Source: Begonia masoniana (lineage: Eukaryota > Streptophyta > Magnoliopsida > Cucurbitales > Begoniaceae). Taken from it: DNA of 64,000 bases. A program made the position numbers and the translations under genes. Where the stretch lies: positions 19,989,228 through 20,053,227 of the forward strand of contig CM039502.1 in assembly GCA_022432975.1 (NCBI GenBank), given 5' to 3'. The notes beneath the pieces are model-generated. The model was given only the letters and a program-made list of their open reading frames with translations. It did not search any database and was not told the origin of the DNA. Of this stretch, positions 1 through 11,328 are shown piece by piece. Each line of letters begins with the position of its first letter. The stretch's first letter is position 1.

Positions 1-2305
1 GACAGAGAGTGATTTTCCTCTCTGCCGCGACGATTCCTCAACACGCCGAACTTCGATTCGTCCTCTGATCGTCCTGTTTTCTTCGTGTTTTCTCCTCCTC
101 TCGTAACCCTAGGTATGAATCTATGGTTTTCGAACGTTGGTTTTCAAGTTTCGGGTCGTTTTAAAGTTAGGGTTTCCGTTTAGGGTTTCGTCGAAAATGC
201 GAATTAGGGTTCGAAATTTATAGATTTACCGTGATTAGGTATATATAGAACGTATTGGACGTTATTGGACGAAACTAGATTAATTTGTGAAAATGTTCGA
301 TTTTGAGAAATTTCGAGATTTAGGAAAAAACTCGTAAATTTGATTTGAGTTGCCGAGCGGGGATTGGCTCGATAATATAGCTCAATGAATTGGATTAAAG
401 CTTTAAGAAATCTCCTTAGTTAAGGTTTTGTAAATTTTGGACGTTTAGAAGCTTGAACTTGTTTTAATGTCGATGTTGTGTTTTGCCTCAGACAAACGAC
501 TCTCGTGGACAGAGCTCGAAGTTCAGCACGCTTAAGATAAGTTCTCGTGACTTACTCTGGCCGATTGGCCTACACCGTACTTCGATGTCGCGTTGAGGAT
601 CTTAGTGGATTGTTTGTTTTAAATTGCTTTGGTTGGGTAGTTAGGTTTAAACGTTTTGTAGGTTATTTCATTTACAGTCTTGATGGTACGCATGCTTGTT
701 TGTTTACATTTATATTGAACTGTTCATGCATCACGTATTTTAACTTGGCATGAAAATGAATTTCCGCACAATGTTTTCAGAAAATGAATGTGGCCCAGAA
801 ATTGGGGGCTATTGATCTATCGTCCGGGCCGATTAAGGGTCTGGCCTATACCACATCTCATGTACTGTAATTAATGAACGTAATCTGTTATCTGGTCACG
901 CGAGATGGGGCTCAGGCACGACTGTACGTGTTGTAATCGTGTACCCCCCTCCTCTAACCGCATGGGGTAGTCCGACCGCTGGATGGGCCCCCTTCAGTTA
1001 GAGGGATGAGATCTCGGTGATATACTGTCTGCGACACTCTGTATGTTATGCATGATTTCCGAACTTCATATGCACTGCACGCATCTGCATTTACGTAGAA
1101 TTTACTGAGCCTTTAGCTCATAGTGTGTCTATATGGTGTAGGTGACGTTTTAGGTGACATCGAGCCAAGTGAGGACGACGTTCCTCCTCCAAAATTTTGA
1201 GGCAGTTGACGGAAGATGGATTGCGGTGGTGTGTTGCGCAGTCGATGCTTAACCGACCCGTGGGGATGTATGTGTAGATTTTGAGGGTTTTTGGACTGAT
1301 AATGGTATAGACATTTTAGGATACTTGCTTCTGGTAGTTGATAGGTTTACGTTTTGAGGTTTTAAACGTTTTGAAAACTGTTTTATAATCATTTGGAAGT
1401 CTATTTTGGAACTGTTTAGTAATTTGAAAACAGGAGGATTTTGACAATTTTTAAATGTACCCATGCAGTTCGTTTTCATGGAAGTTTAATGTGGGTTTAG
1501 ATTGTTTAATTGGGTACATATATGAATAATGTAATGGATGAAAATGTATGAAAAGTTGAAAGTTGCTCTCTGGAATTTTGGATTCCAGAGAGGTAAGTTA
1601 TTCTGGTCGCTAGCAGCAAATTATCGCTGCACATATGCAGCGACTGATCGCTGCAGGATGCAGCGATCGTGCGCTGCTCACCCTCTTCGGCTGAATGCCG
1701 ATTATGCCCTCCCTTCGTTGTAAATTTAATTATAGCTTTATTTAATAGTATTAATTGTTTTAAATGTTTTATAAAATTGATTATCAAATTGTTTTCCACT
1801 TAAAAAAAAAGAGAGAGAAATTGGGAATAGGATCTGGGTCATCACATCGGCCCTCTTTGGTCACGCTTTGGAAGAGATTCCAGAGCGTGTGCTGATCGAT
1901 CGCCTGATATAGGCGATCGATCGGCCCTCTTTGGTCACGCTTTGGAAGAAATTCCAGAGCGTGTGCCGATCGATCGCCTGATAAATGCGATCGATCAACT
2001 AAGATGGATCGCCCAAGGGGTGATCGGTCGCTTGGTATGGGGGCGATCGATCGCCCTCCTTATTTTTACATAGGCGATCGATCGGCTGTCTAAGGGCCGA
2101 TCGATCGGCCATGCAATTTTGGGCATAGTTGCCCTTTTTGCCCGCGGTTTGTTGTTCTATGATTTGTCCTAAGTGTTTATATGTTTCTTCAAATAGTTTT
2201 CAAATGATTTTCAACAACTTAGACTTTGATTTAGAGCGTAAAAAGATAAAATATAATTTCGGTCAATAAAATAAAAATTTTTACAGAAAATTAAGGGTCG
2301 CTACA
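1..2305 (+). repeat. Element A 5' LTR (left end cut by window)
   Basis: It ends in GGGTCGCTACA three bases before the PBS. Aligning with the start of the 3' LTR suggests that roughly 290 bp are missing on the left. Leader-like signals are visible: donor CCTAG|GTATGA at 113, acceptor CCTCAG at 491, a degraded second donor near 535 and acceptor GGTGTAG at 1141. Bases 1840-2115 hold a cluster of CGATCGATCG palindromes, including a tandem repeat of about 74 bp. Bases 1608-1680 hold GCTGCA/TGCAGC inverted repeats. The middle of this LTR resembles the G LTR more than A's own 3' LTR, while the last 250 bp or so are nearly identical to it. The short ORFs here are not considered genes. Confidence 0.85.
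1840..2115. repeat. Cluster of CGATCGATCG palindromes in A 5' LTR
   Basis: About seven GGCGATCGATCGCC-like palindromes lie in 270 bp, separated by short linkers. A linker plus palindrome unit of about 74 bp (starting CGGCCCTCTTTGG) occurs twice in tandem here but once in A's 3' LTR. Equivalent clusters occur in both G LTRs at the same relative place, near the LTR 3' end. Each could fold into a hairpin in RNA. The function is unknown. Confidence 0.8.
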
Positions 2306-2309
2306 GTTA

Positions 2310-2322
2310 TGGTATCAGAGCC
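2310..2322 (+). other. Primer-binding site of A (initiator tRNA-Met)
   Basis: TGGTATCAGAGCC begins five bases after the LTR end. It is complementary to the 3' end of plant initiator tRNA-Met and would prime minus-strand DNA synthesis. Confidence 0.92.
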
Positions 2323-2470
2323 CCGGGGTTTTAAAATTGGTTCTGTAGACTGCTCGACTGCACAGCCACTACGCGGACATCCTTCTTCAACTGTAAGTAC
2401 GTTTAAATGCTTTGTTTGATTTCGATTTCTTAAAATTGTTTGTTTTAACTTTTATAGGAGTTATAGAAAA

Positions 2471-3480
2471 ATGGTTCGAGCGAGAGACGCCAGGAACGAA
2501 GCCCTGGATAGACTTACTGATTTGCTGGATCGTCAGACCCCGCATATGGACAGGCAAGCATAGTAGATCGAGAATCTAGTGAACTGTGAAAATCAGAGAG
2601 CCTGGGATATAGTCGTTCCGGACAATCACAGTATGGAGAGGTTCCAAAAGCTACGGCCTCCAGTATTTAACGGACAATCTACGGACCCCTCTATTGTTGA
2701 GGAGTGGGTTCGAACGATAGAGGATATGTTGGCTTATGCCAAAGTGGAGAATGCTGAGAAGGTCACGTGCGTCACTTTCCACTGGCATTGAATGCCCAAT
2801 TTTGGTGGGATTCAATTAAGGCGACTATGGATGTGACACTGATGAAGTGGGAACGGTTTAAGACCGTGTTCTTTGATAAATACTTCAGCCGTACTGTGAG
2901 GGCGGCAAAAAGAGCAGAGTTCACGCAACTGAAGCAGACCAATACAGTTGCGGAGTATATTAGGAAGTTCGCAGCCTTATCACAGTTTGCACCGCGCTTT
3001 ATCAGCGATAATGAAGACAAGGTGCGACAGTTTATAGATGGACTAAACCCGGAGATTCGAAAGAATATCATAGTATCTGGCGTTTTAGATGTGCCCTACG
3101 AGGACATCGCGGCAAGAGCCTTGGAGTTCGAGGCTGCAGAATTAACCTGTGTTAAGCCAAGAAAGCCTGCTAAGGGCTTCTTTCGTGAGATCCAACCTCA
3201 GTTACAAAATTGAGGTTGGCAACCTAGAGGACAACAACCACAGCAACAACAGCAAAGAGGCGTTAAAAGTCCTTATGAGAGAGGAAAAGATCAGGACAAG
3301 GGGAAGCAAGTTCAAGGGGCTACTCAAAAGCCTATTTGTTCTAAGTGCCAGAAGGAACATTACAGCGATTGTCGGATGGGTACCAACAGGTTTTATCGAT
3401 GCGGAGAGATTTGCCATTATATCATGAACTACCCATTATTGAACCGAAATCAACCAGGCAAAGATCAACAGGGCATAGAT
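2471..3480 (+). pseudogene. gag: Element A gag (degenerate)
   Basis: Capsid/nucleocapsid coding region. The ATG at 2471 is chosen because it follows the leader and opens a short charged N-terminus, as in B, F and G. The frame has stops at 2561 (two TAG in a row), a frameshift near 2770 and a TGA near 3211. The conserved core FWWDSIK...MKWERFKTVFFDKYF and the following helical region are readable at about 2790-3150. The zinc knuckle near 3390 keeps YRCGEICHY but the last cysteine is replaced by tyrosine. Gag would package the element RNA in cytoplasmic particles; this copy cannot make an intact protein. Confidence 0.85.
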
Positions 3481-6400
3481 CAGAGAAGAGTTATGCTGAG
3501 GATTTTTGCTTTGATCGAACCTGGTGACGTCGACGATGAGGCTCAGCCTTCGGTTATCGCAGGTAGTATTTTAGCTACTGGCGTAGCTGTATTTTCTTTG
3601 ATAGACACGGGAGCTATGCACTCCTTCATTTCAACTGCTTGCATGACTAGATTGAGGTTAGTGTCTGAGTTGGCAGAATATGAGTATAAAGTAATGCTGC
3701 CTTTGGGAGCGTATATGAAGTCTGATCGTATCTTCCAAGGCAACGTCGTCTCGGTAGGAATTAATACCCTCTATGCTTGCCTGATAGTTATGAGCATAGA
3801 GCGGTACGATCTTATTTTGAAGATGGACTGGCTGTCACGCCATTTCGCTACCATTGACTGCCGATCTGCGTTAGTGAATTTTCGGCCCTCAGATAAAGAA
3901 GAGTTTTTATATCGGGCAATGAATAGGTCAAGTGGGTCGCCTACTTCCTATTCCATGAAGGTCTGAGAACAATTTAGAGGTGAATGCTCTGTTTATCTGG
4001 CTACCGTGGTTAATACTCAGTTGCTTAACGGGGTAAAGCTAGAAGACCTTCCGGTGGTTAGAGAATTTTCTGAGATCTTCCTCGACGATCTTCCCAGATT
4101 ACCGCCGGATAGAGAGATTGAGTTCACTATTGATGTTTATCCAGGCTCTGGGCCTGTATCGAAGAATCCGTACAGACTTGCACCTGCTGAACTAAAGGAG
4201 CTGAAGACTCAGTTAGAGGAGTTGTTACACGAAGGGTTTATTCGACCCAGTTTCTCTCCTTTGGGTGCGCCAGTTCTGTTTGTTAAGAAGGACGGAACTC
4301 TCCGAATGTGCGTCGATTACAGAGAGTTGAATAAGCTAACGGTGAAGAATAAATACCCGCTGCCCCGGATTGATGACCTATTTGACCAACTGCAGGGTGC
4401 CTGAGTATTTTCGAGGATTGACCTACGCTCGGGTTATTATCAGTTGAAGGTCCAGAGAGAAGATATTCAAAAGACTACATTCCGAATGAGGTATGGGCAT
4501 TACGAATTCCTTGTGATGTCTTTTGGACTTACAAATGCTCCTACAGCGTTTATGGATTTGATGAACCGTGTTTTTAGGGAGTAATTAGACAAGTTTTTCG
4601 TCATCTTCATTGATGACATCTTGATCTATTCAAAGACAAGAGAAGAGCACGAGGAGAACTTAAGGATAGTTCTGAGGATTCTATGTCAACACCAATTGTA
4701 CCCGGAGTTCTCTAAGTGCGAGTTTTGTCTAGATCGAATTAGTTTTCTCGGCCATATCATATCTCAGGAGAGAATTTAGGTGGATCCGACTAAGATTGAA
4801 GTTGTCAGGGATTGGCCGCAGCTTAAAAACGTGCGAGAGGTACGTGGATTTCTTAGATTGGCCGGGTATTACAGGAAGTTCATTGAGGGGTTTTCAAAGA
4901 TGGCATTCCCTCTATCCCGATTGGCGAGGAAGAACGAAAAATATGTATGGTCGGCTGCATGCAAAAAGAGCTTCAATGAGCTGAAACGAAAGTTGACTAG
5001 AGCACCAGTGTTAACATTGCCTGTTGAAGGCGATAAGGTCAGTATTATTGCAATGCCTTAAAGATCAAACTTGGGTGTGTATTGATGCAGGAGGGCAGAG
5101 TCGTTGCTTATGCTTCTCAGCAGTTGAAGCCGTATGAGCAAAATTATTCGACACACGATCTTAAGCTTGTGACGGTTGTCTTTGCGTTAAAAATCTGGAG
5201 ACACTATCTGTATGTGCAGTAGTGCGAGTTTTCTCAGATCACAAGAGCTTGAAGTATCTGTTTACACAGAAAGAGTTGAACATGCGGCAAAGAAGGTGGT
5301 TGGAGTTTGTTAAAGACTATGATTTTGAGATTAAATACCACCTAGGGAAGGCAAATAAAGTCGCAAACGCCTTGAGCAGGATGCCTTCTACTGGTCAGCC
5401 TTTGCTTGCATCTATGTCGGTAATGCTAAGGTCTGAGATCAAGAGGTTTGATGTGGAGATTGTGACTGAGTTGTCCACTATGCTCACGAACATTTCTCTT
5501 AGGCCGACAATAATTGACAAATTCCTAGAAGCTCAAAAGGAAGACTTGGAGTATGAGAGATATCGATTGAGCATGACATCTGAGGACCCGTCCGATTTTA
5601 GCTTGTCGGATGACGGCATATTGAGATTCAGACATAGGTGGTACGTGCTTAACGATGAGGAGCTGAAGAGAGAAATCTTAACCGAGGCACACTCCTTGGC
5701 ATACTCAGTGCATCAAGGGAGCACAAAAATGTATAGAGACCTAAAACAACACTTATGGCGGCCGAACATGAAGAGAGAGATTGCCAGATATGTGCAAACC
5801 TGCCTGGTTTGTCAATAGGTTAAGGCGAAACACCAAAGGCAAGCCGGAACCTTACAGCCACTGTCGATTCCAGAGTGAAAATGGGAGCATATCTCCATGG
5901 ATTTCATAGTGGGACTCCCAAGAACGATGAAAGGACATGACAGCATATGGGTTATTGTGGACCGTTTGAATAAGTTAGCCCACTTTCTGTCAGTGAAGAT
6001 GACCTACTCTATGGATCAGCTTACCGAGCTGTATGTGTAGGAGATCGTCAGATTACATGGTGTACCCATTTCGATTGTCTCCGATAGAGATGCCAGGTTT
6101 ACTTCAAAATTCTAGAAGAGTCTGCATAAGGCAATGGGAACTCAGCTAAATTTCAGCACAGCGTTTCATCCTCAGACTGACGAACAGACAAAAAGAACAA
6201 ATCAGATTCTTGAGGATATGCTTAGAGCTTGCGTGCTAGAGTTTCAGGGCTCGTGGAGCCGATATTTTCCCTTGATTGAGTTCTCGTACAACAACAGCTT
6301 CCAGGCTACGATTGGCATGGCTCCGTACGAGGTGTTGTATGGTTGGAAATGCAGGTCTCCGCTATATTGGGATGAGGTCGGCGAGGCTAGCGTAGTTGGC

Positions 6401-6936
6401 CCAGATATTTTACAGCAAATAGCAGAGAAGATCGTTGTTATCAGACAACGTATTGAGGTAGCACAGAGTCGCCAAAAGAGTTATGCTGACACTAGACAGA
6501 GGGAATTGGAGTTCAATGAGGGTGACGAAGTATACTTGAAGATTTCTCCGTTTAAAGGTATTATGAGATTCAGAAGAAGAGGCAAGTTGAACCTTCGTTA
6601 TGTGGGGCCATTCCCTATTTTGAAGAGGATTGGGACTATGGCGTATCGGCTACAGCTTCCGGCATCCATGGAAGGCATTCACGATGTGTTTCACGTGTCC
6701 ATGCTCAAAAAATGTATGCGTGATTCATTACACGTCATTGAAACAAGAGAGATCAAGGTACAACCAACACTAACCTACGTGGAAAGCCGGTATGAATTTG
6801 AGAATCCTCTATCAAGGTGTTGCGAAATAAGGAGATCCCGCTAGTAAAGGTCCTATGGTGAAATCATGATGTAGAGGAAGCTACTTGGGAGAGGCAGCGG
6901 GATATGATGTCGAAATATCCTGAAATATTTGTGTAA
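3481..6936 (+). pseudogene. pol: Element A pol: protease, RT, RNase H, integrase, chromodomain remnant (degenerate)
   Basis: Domains in order: protease with LIDTGAMHSF (about 3598-3630); RT with YRELNK (about 4318) and FIDDILIYS (about 4606); RNase H (about 5030-5400); integrase with HHCC zinc finger ending CLVCQ (about 5690-5815), MDFIVGLP (about 5900), IVSDRDARF (about 6075) and the GPFPILKRIG module (about 6606); chromodomain remnant ending at the TAA of 6934. Stops occur at 3964, 4402, 4582, 4777, 5219, 5816, 5876, 6034 and 6112, with a frameshift near 5040 and another inside the chromodomain. Key changes beyond stops: the last RNase H aspartate (VADALSR elsewhere) is Asn, and the position of the third integrase catalytic residue (GQTERT elsewhere) reads EQTKRT, a Lys. 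Confidence 0.9.
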
Positions 6937-6976
6937 TCAAATTTTGAGGACAAAATTTTAAATAAGGAGGATGGAA

Positions 6977-7283
6977 TGTAACACCCTGCTTTACGGGATT
7001 TTATTATTCCAATAAATAATGGCATTTCTTGTAAATATGTCAGATTAAGTCCGTTTTGCGAACGGAAAGTTTTAATTGAGCCTCGGTAATAAATTGGAAT
7101 AATTGGTGAAGTAAGAAAAATTTGGAGAAAACCGAATCGAGAATCAAACAACGAAATAGATAACGAAACAAATAGAAAATCAATAGAGGGGCAAGATAGT
7201 AATTTGGCAAGTCAATTTTTTTTTATAAAATATCACAACCCCTCACTTTCTCCTCAACACTTACGCAAATTCTTCTCCAGAGA
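6977..7283 (+). repeat. Element A 3' LTR, first part
   Basis: It starts TGTAACACCCTGC directly after the purine-rich tract AAATAAGGAGGATGGAA (6960-6976). A TATA box, TATAAAAT, lies at 7224-7231. It stops at the AGAGA (7279-7283) that is duplicated around B and resumes at 20853. Confidence 0.9.
7224..7231 (+). promoter_or_regulatory. TATA box of A 3' LTR
   Basis: TATAAAAT lies about 248 bp into the LTR, in an AT-rich stretch just before a pyrimidine-rich leader start. It is the likely RNA polymerase II promoter of this LTR, now separated from its leader by B. Confidence 0.55.
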
Positions 7284-7434
7284 TGTAACACCCGACAATT
7301 TCGGCCAGGTGATTTTTTTAACGGAATTAACTGTCACCTCTATTATTACTCTTTTGATTTAAATTTTAATGCCAAAGTTTAATTGATTTTATTTGCGTGG
7401 TGGCAGAATGGTAATTAAGAAGGATACTATTTAG

Positions 7435-7442
7435 TATAAATA
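7435..7442 (+). promoter_or_regulatory. TATA box of B 5' LTR
   Basis: TATAAATA lies about 150 bp from the LTR start. The same box sits at the same distance in D (26263), H (53264, 61423), the B 3' LTR (18330) and, on the minus strand, K (17056-17063). U3 is therefore very short and most of the LTR would be transcribed leader. Confidence 0.75.
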
Positions 7443-7950
7443 GAAAACGGATATTCTTAAACCTCACTAAAACCCCACTGTAGCCGACATTTCCCCTGCA
7501 ATTCCTCAACCTCCCGAATTCTCCATCTCTCTGCCGGCGACTCCCTCATCGGCGATTGGTTTTTTCAGTCTCCACTCCGTCAAATCACGCTTCATGTAAG
7601 ACATTAACAATGTAGGTGTTGGTTCTTTGTTTAGAGTTCTGTTTTTCAGCAAAGTTTGTAGTCCAGGTTCTTCAATGGCAGAATAATATAGTAACATTTG
7701 TTAATCTGAGTTTGGTAATGGCATTTCCGATTCGACTCTGGATATTTAGATAGCCGAATATGATTAGTTATTAGGTTGAATCTGGTATGTCTAAGTTCAG
7801 GAAATTCGATCTACACACAAGGTGCTCGGCTGAAGGAACATGGAAATATATGTACGATAGGTTCTAGGATAATATTTAGTTAAGGTTTTCTAGCTTTGAT
7901 TTCAGAATATTTAGGATTTATATTAACTCTGAAATGTGAAATGATATCAG

Positions 7951-7996
7951 GTGAAGAAGTTTGAGGTGTAGTGCACGAATTTGCTAAGGAAGCCAG
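7951..7996 (+). other. Putative 46-nt leader microexon in B LTR
   Basis: The segment is bounded by acceptor-like ATATCAG and donor-like CCAG|GTAAGT. Equivalents have the same length (45 or 46 nt) in D (26738-26783), I (51689-51733), H (53754-53798), A 3' LTR (21331-21375 and 21925-21969) and G 3' LTR (48328-48372). The inferred intron 2 runs from 7997 to 8608. Splicing is inferred, not shown. Confidence 0.5.
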
Positions 7997-9109
7997 GTAA
8001 GTAAATGTATTAAGATTTCCGGCCATTAGGGCCCTACATCTTAAGGGTACTAAATTAGTTATGTGTTTGATGTTTATTTTAAGTTAGTAGGATGGTTGTA
8101 CTTGGATGATTTACGGATGTTTGAGAACTATGTTATATGATGTTCTGATAGAGTCTATGAAGTCAAATGTCTAGTATGATATTTTTCATAGTCTGATGAT
8201 TTAAGAACATTCATGTCATGCATCATGATTTACTTCTCAAGTATATGAAAATGATTTATGAGCGTGTTTTTCCCCCATGAACAAGATATGAGAATGAATA
8301 TGAAACTTATGCAACCGGATTAAGTGAGGGTTGGGGGCGGTTTGGCATATGTCACTGTCCAAAGAGAAGGACCATGAATGCGGCCCGAAAAGGACTATGT
8401 ACACTTGCACTGTCATCCCCCCTTTACGACACAAATCCTCCCTTAATCCATATGATGAAAGTGATGAATAAGAACACAAACAAGAACAAGAAAAGAGCAT
8501 GAAACGAACATGAATCATGGTTTTCTAGCAAACATGCATTCACGTATACATGTTAGTATTGCATTCCTTACTAAGCATTAGACTTATAGTTTAAACCTTA
8601 TGATGTAGGTGACGGAATATCAGGTGAGGACTCCAAATTTAATGAAGATGTCTAAGTTTAGTTGTTGGAAGGTGTTCTGGGAGCAATTCTGTGGTTGGAT
8701 GGCGATTATGACCCGTGGTTATGCTCATTTTACGTCAGTAAGATTTATGAGAAAAGTGATGTCTAAGTAGGATAAGGTCATGTTTTTAATTTGGACTTGA
8801 AATTATTTGGTTCATCTTCTGAGTTTAAGGATGATTGTAAGAACCTAGGACATCCTGTTTTATATGAGTCTTCCGCTTACGTAACCTGAACAAGTCTATG
8901 ATTTTTATTCGTTTAAGGTTTATGTCCATCAAGTTGAAATGTGTATGAGTTGAGGTATTTCCTGTTGATTAAAGTTGCTTGATGATTATTGTGTTTTACT
9001 ACTGAATGATAGAAGCTGGATGTAAACATCTGTGAAGTTCAGGTTACCTTTCTGTCGGTATGAGTTGTTTAAAGATTTCCAGGTTTCATTGCTGTGTGAT
9101 AGAAGTTGA

Positions 9110-9560
9110 GTGAACGTATCATCCGGCTAACGTCATCGGCAGGAACTGTGTGATAGAAGCTGGATGAATGAATCATCCGACTGACGTCATCGGCAGGAGA
9201 TGTGTGATAGAAGCTGGATGAATGAATCATCCGGCTGATGTCACCGGTGGATGGTGAACGTTTGCTGTTCACCGGATGATGTCTCTTATCGGATGAGGCA
9301 AGTGAGTCGTTTTGCACAAGCCTACCGGATGATGTCTCTAACGGATGAGGACATCATCCGGCTGACGTCATTGGTGGATGGTGAACGATTGTTGTTCACC
9401 GGATGATGTCTCTCACTGGCGATGTTAAGTAGTCACGCGAGATACACATGATAACCGGATGATGTAGATTTTCACTACCGGCAGAAGCGAGCCCTGTGCT
9501 TGTCGTTTTGCGATCGGCATAAGTGAGTTTTATGTTTTGTCGTTTAGTGATCGGTAGAGG
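9110..9560. repeat. Degenerate palindromic repeat cluster in B 5' LTR
   Basis: Several units of roughly 60 bp combine TGTGATAGAAGCTGGATGAA with CATCCGGCTGACGTCATCGG-type cores, followed by CACCGGATGATGTC units and TGTCGTTTAGTGATCGG hairpins. The core matches the unit amplified in H. A matching cluster lies in the B 3' LTR at about 20000-20480. Confidence 0.75.
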
Positions 9561-9690
9561 TCGAGTGTTTTATGCATTGGATGATGTGGGTAGAGCTGCC
9601 TGTTGTCTAGAAACCGGCAGATGCCTGCGATTTCGAGCAGCTCAAGAATAATGAGGTCGAGTACTCTAAGGGCATTTTCTATTGCCCGGT

Positions 9691-10911
9691 TGATGTGTCC
9701 CATAGGCCCATTACACAGTCTCAAACTCAAGGTCATAATTTATCTAATTTATGCACTTACACTCTTGTCTCTTTTGCAGGTAATGGATTGTGTGGAGGCT
9801 TGGAGAACTCCTTGGGAGACTTGAAGTGGGAATCTAAAGCTACGGATGTGGACCAACCAACACACTTAATCACTTGGAAATTCAAGCAAGGAGACCAATT
9901 TGCTCACATAGGAATTTGTCTTCCCGAGCCTTAATTGTAACCTTTTATTTCAAACTTATTTTGAGGCAAACATTGGCCTTCTTGTTAAACTTTATTATAA
10001 GCATGCATATTAGGCATTTAGGGTTAGATGAATGATAAGTTAGATGATGGAATGGAAGTGGTTCAAAGCAAGTGCATGGAGTGCATGGAAGAGGAGGAAT
10101 GGGCCTTAAGGAAAAGATATCCATTTTGGCCCAACCTTGAGTGGAGGGGACCACTACCCTTTATCCAAACCATGGGCTGCCACTTGAGGGATTCTTAGAG
10201 GTTCTCCAATCAACACAAGGCCAAGAATTGATGACATGGTTATCACACAACCATTGGATCAAGAAAACCAAACTCATCTCGGCCATCCAAGCTATCTTCA
10301 AGATCCAACGGTTACACCATTTTGAAGACCACTTTTTGAATCACATCCAAGCCATCCATAGATCTATAAAAGCATGGTAATTGGTGATTGTAAGTTTTTG
10401 GACTGATTTTAAGGAGCATGCACGGATTTCCCTTCCATGGTTGAAGGAGTTTGAAGAAACCAACAAGGTTTGCTCGATTTGCACAAAACCGAGGGGTTGC
10501 GCCCCCACCACTCCCTTCTTGCTTGGTAGCTTGCAAGGGTTATATAGCCATCTTCTTCTCCATCTCCTTGGGAGTAGAAAACAGCAAGAAGTGGCCCCAA
10601 ACCGTGTTCAAGAGTCGAGTTGTCTTCCTTGGAAGCAACTATTGCCAAAGGCTTCAAAATATTACCTATTGGCCGATTTCTTGAAGTTTTGCATATCTTT
10701 TCCATCTCAATGAATCAGGACCACGCCTTCCACTATCACACACCTCACTCACTCCACTAACATCATATAAAGTTTCGTTTTCATCTAAGCACATTTGGTC
10801 ATTCAAGTTCATTTTGCAATTTGTGTTCTTCTCGGCCATTTCTTGCCAATCCGAGGAGCTAACGATCCCCTCTAAGCTCTAAACGTTTTCTTGCAGGTTA
10901 GGGCTATATCA
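9691..10911. mobile_element. J: 1221-bp insertion, probable solo LTR of an unrelated family
   Basis: Present in B's 5' LTR but absent from the same place in the 3' LTR (20590), so its edges are clear. It starts TGATGTG and ends TATATCA, the TG...CA form of an LTR, flanked by CCGGT and TCGGT (4 of 5 bases match a duplication). TATAAAAG lies at 10364-10371, which favours plus orientation. It has no polyprotein and no similarity to the TGTAACACC LTRs. The overlapping ORFs inside are on both strands and look spurious. Which retrotransposon family it belongs to is unknown. Confidence 0.65.
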
Positions 10912-11171
10912 TCGGTTATGTTACAAAACCAATGTCTGAGTTAGTCGTTCGATTTTGTTAATGATGAATTCGCAAAATCTAAGATGAAGGCAAGTTTTGA
11001 AAAGATCGAGCTTTGTCAGTTATAGCGTTGTCCCTAGTTCTGTCAAAGAAAAAAAAAATAGTAAGAGATATATGTATATATTCATAAAGTTGTTCAGATA
11101 GGAGGATTAATATTTATGATTTAAAAAAGTTTATTAATTATGCCTTGACCCTACTGGGGTCGTTACAATTA

Positions 11172-11184
11172 TGGTATCAGAGCA
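11172..11184 (+). other. Primer-binding site of B (initiator tRNA-Met)
   Basis: TGGTATCAGAGCA begins five bases after the LTR end and is complementary to initiator tRNA-Met over 12 bases. Confidence 0.92.
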
Positions 11185-11328
11185 AAACCGGGTTCTAAAA
11201 TCGAATCTGCAGATGTCCTCCCAGCACAGATTGCCACCTGAGTACACTCCAGCAACTGTAAGTTTTTATGATTTTAGTAATGTTATTAAGTTAAGATATA
11301 TTATGATTATTTGTTTAGAAATCTCAAA

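Larger units (their letters stand above)
7284..11167 (+). repeat. Element B 5' LTR (with insert J)
   Basis: It runs from TGTAACACCCGAC to GGGGTCGTTACA. TATA box at 7435-7442, conserved leader motif CTGTAGCCGACATT just after it, acceptor ATATCAG at 7950, donor CCAG|GTAAGT at 7997, TACTAAGC near 8570 and acceptor GATGTAG at 8608. Clusters of CCGGCTGACGTCATCGG-like motifs lie at about 9110-9450. Insert J occupies 9691-10911. No protein-coding gene is credible in the LTR. Confidence 0.93.

Noticed and set aside
2310..2322. tRNA gene suggested by the tRNA-like word TGGTATCAGAGCC
   Set aside because: Only the 3'-end complement is present, right after an LTR; no cloverleaf can be formed, so it is a primer-binding site.
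10141..10713. Several ORFs of 75-110 residues inside J
   Set aside because: They overlap on both strands, lack similarity to known proteins, and sit in a probable solo LTR.
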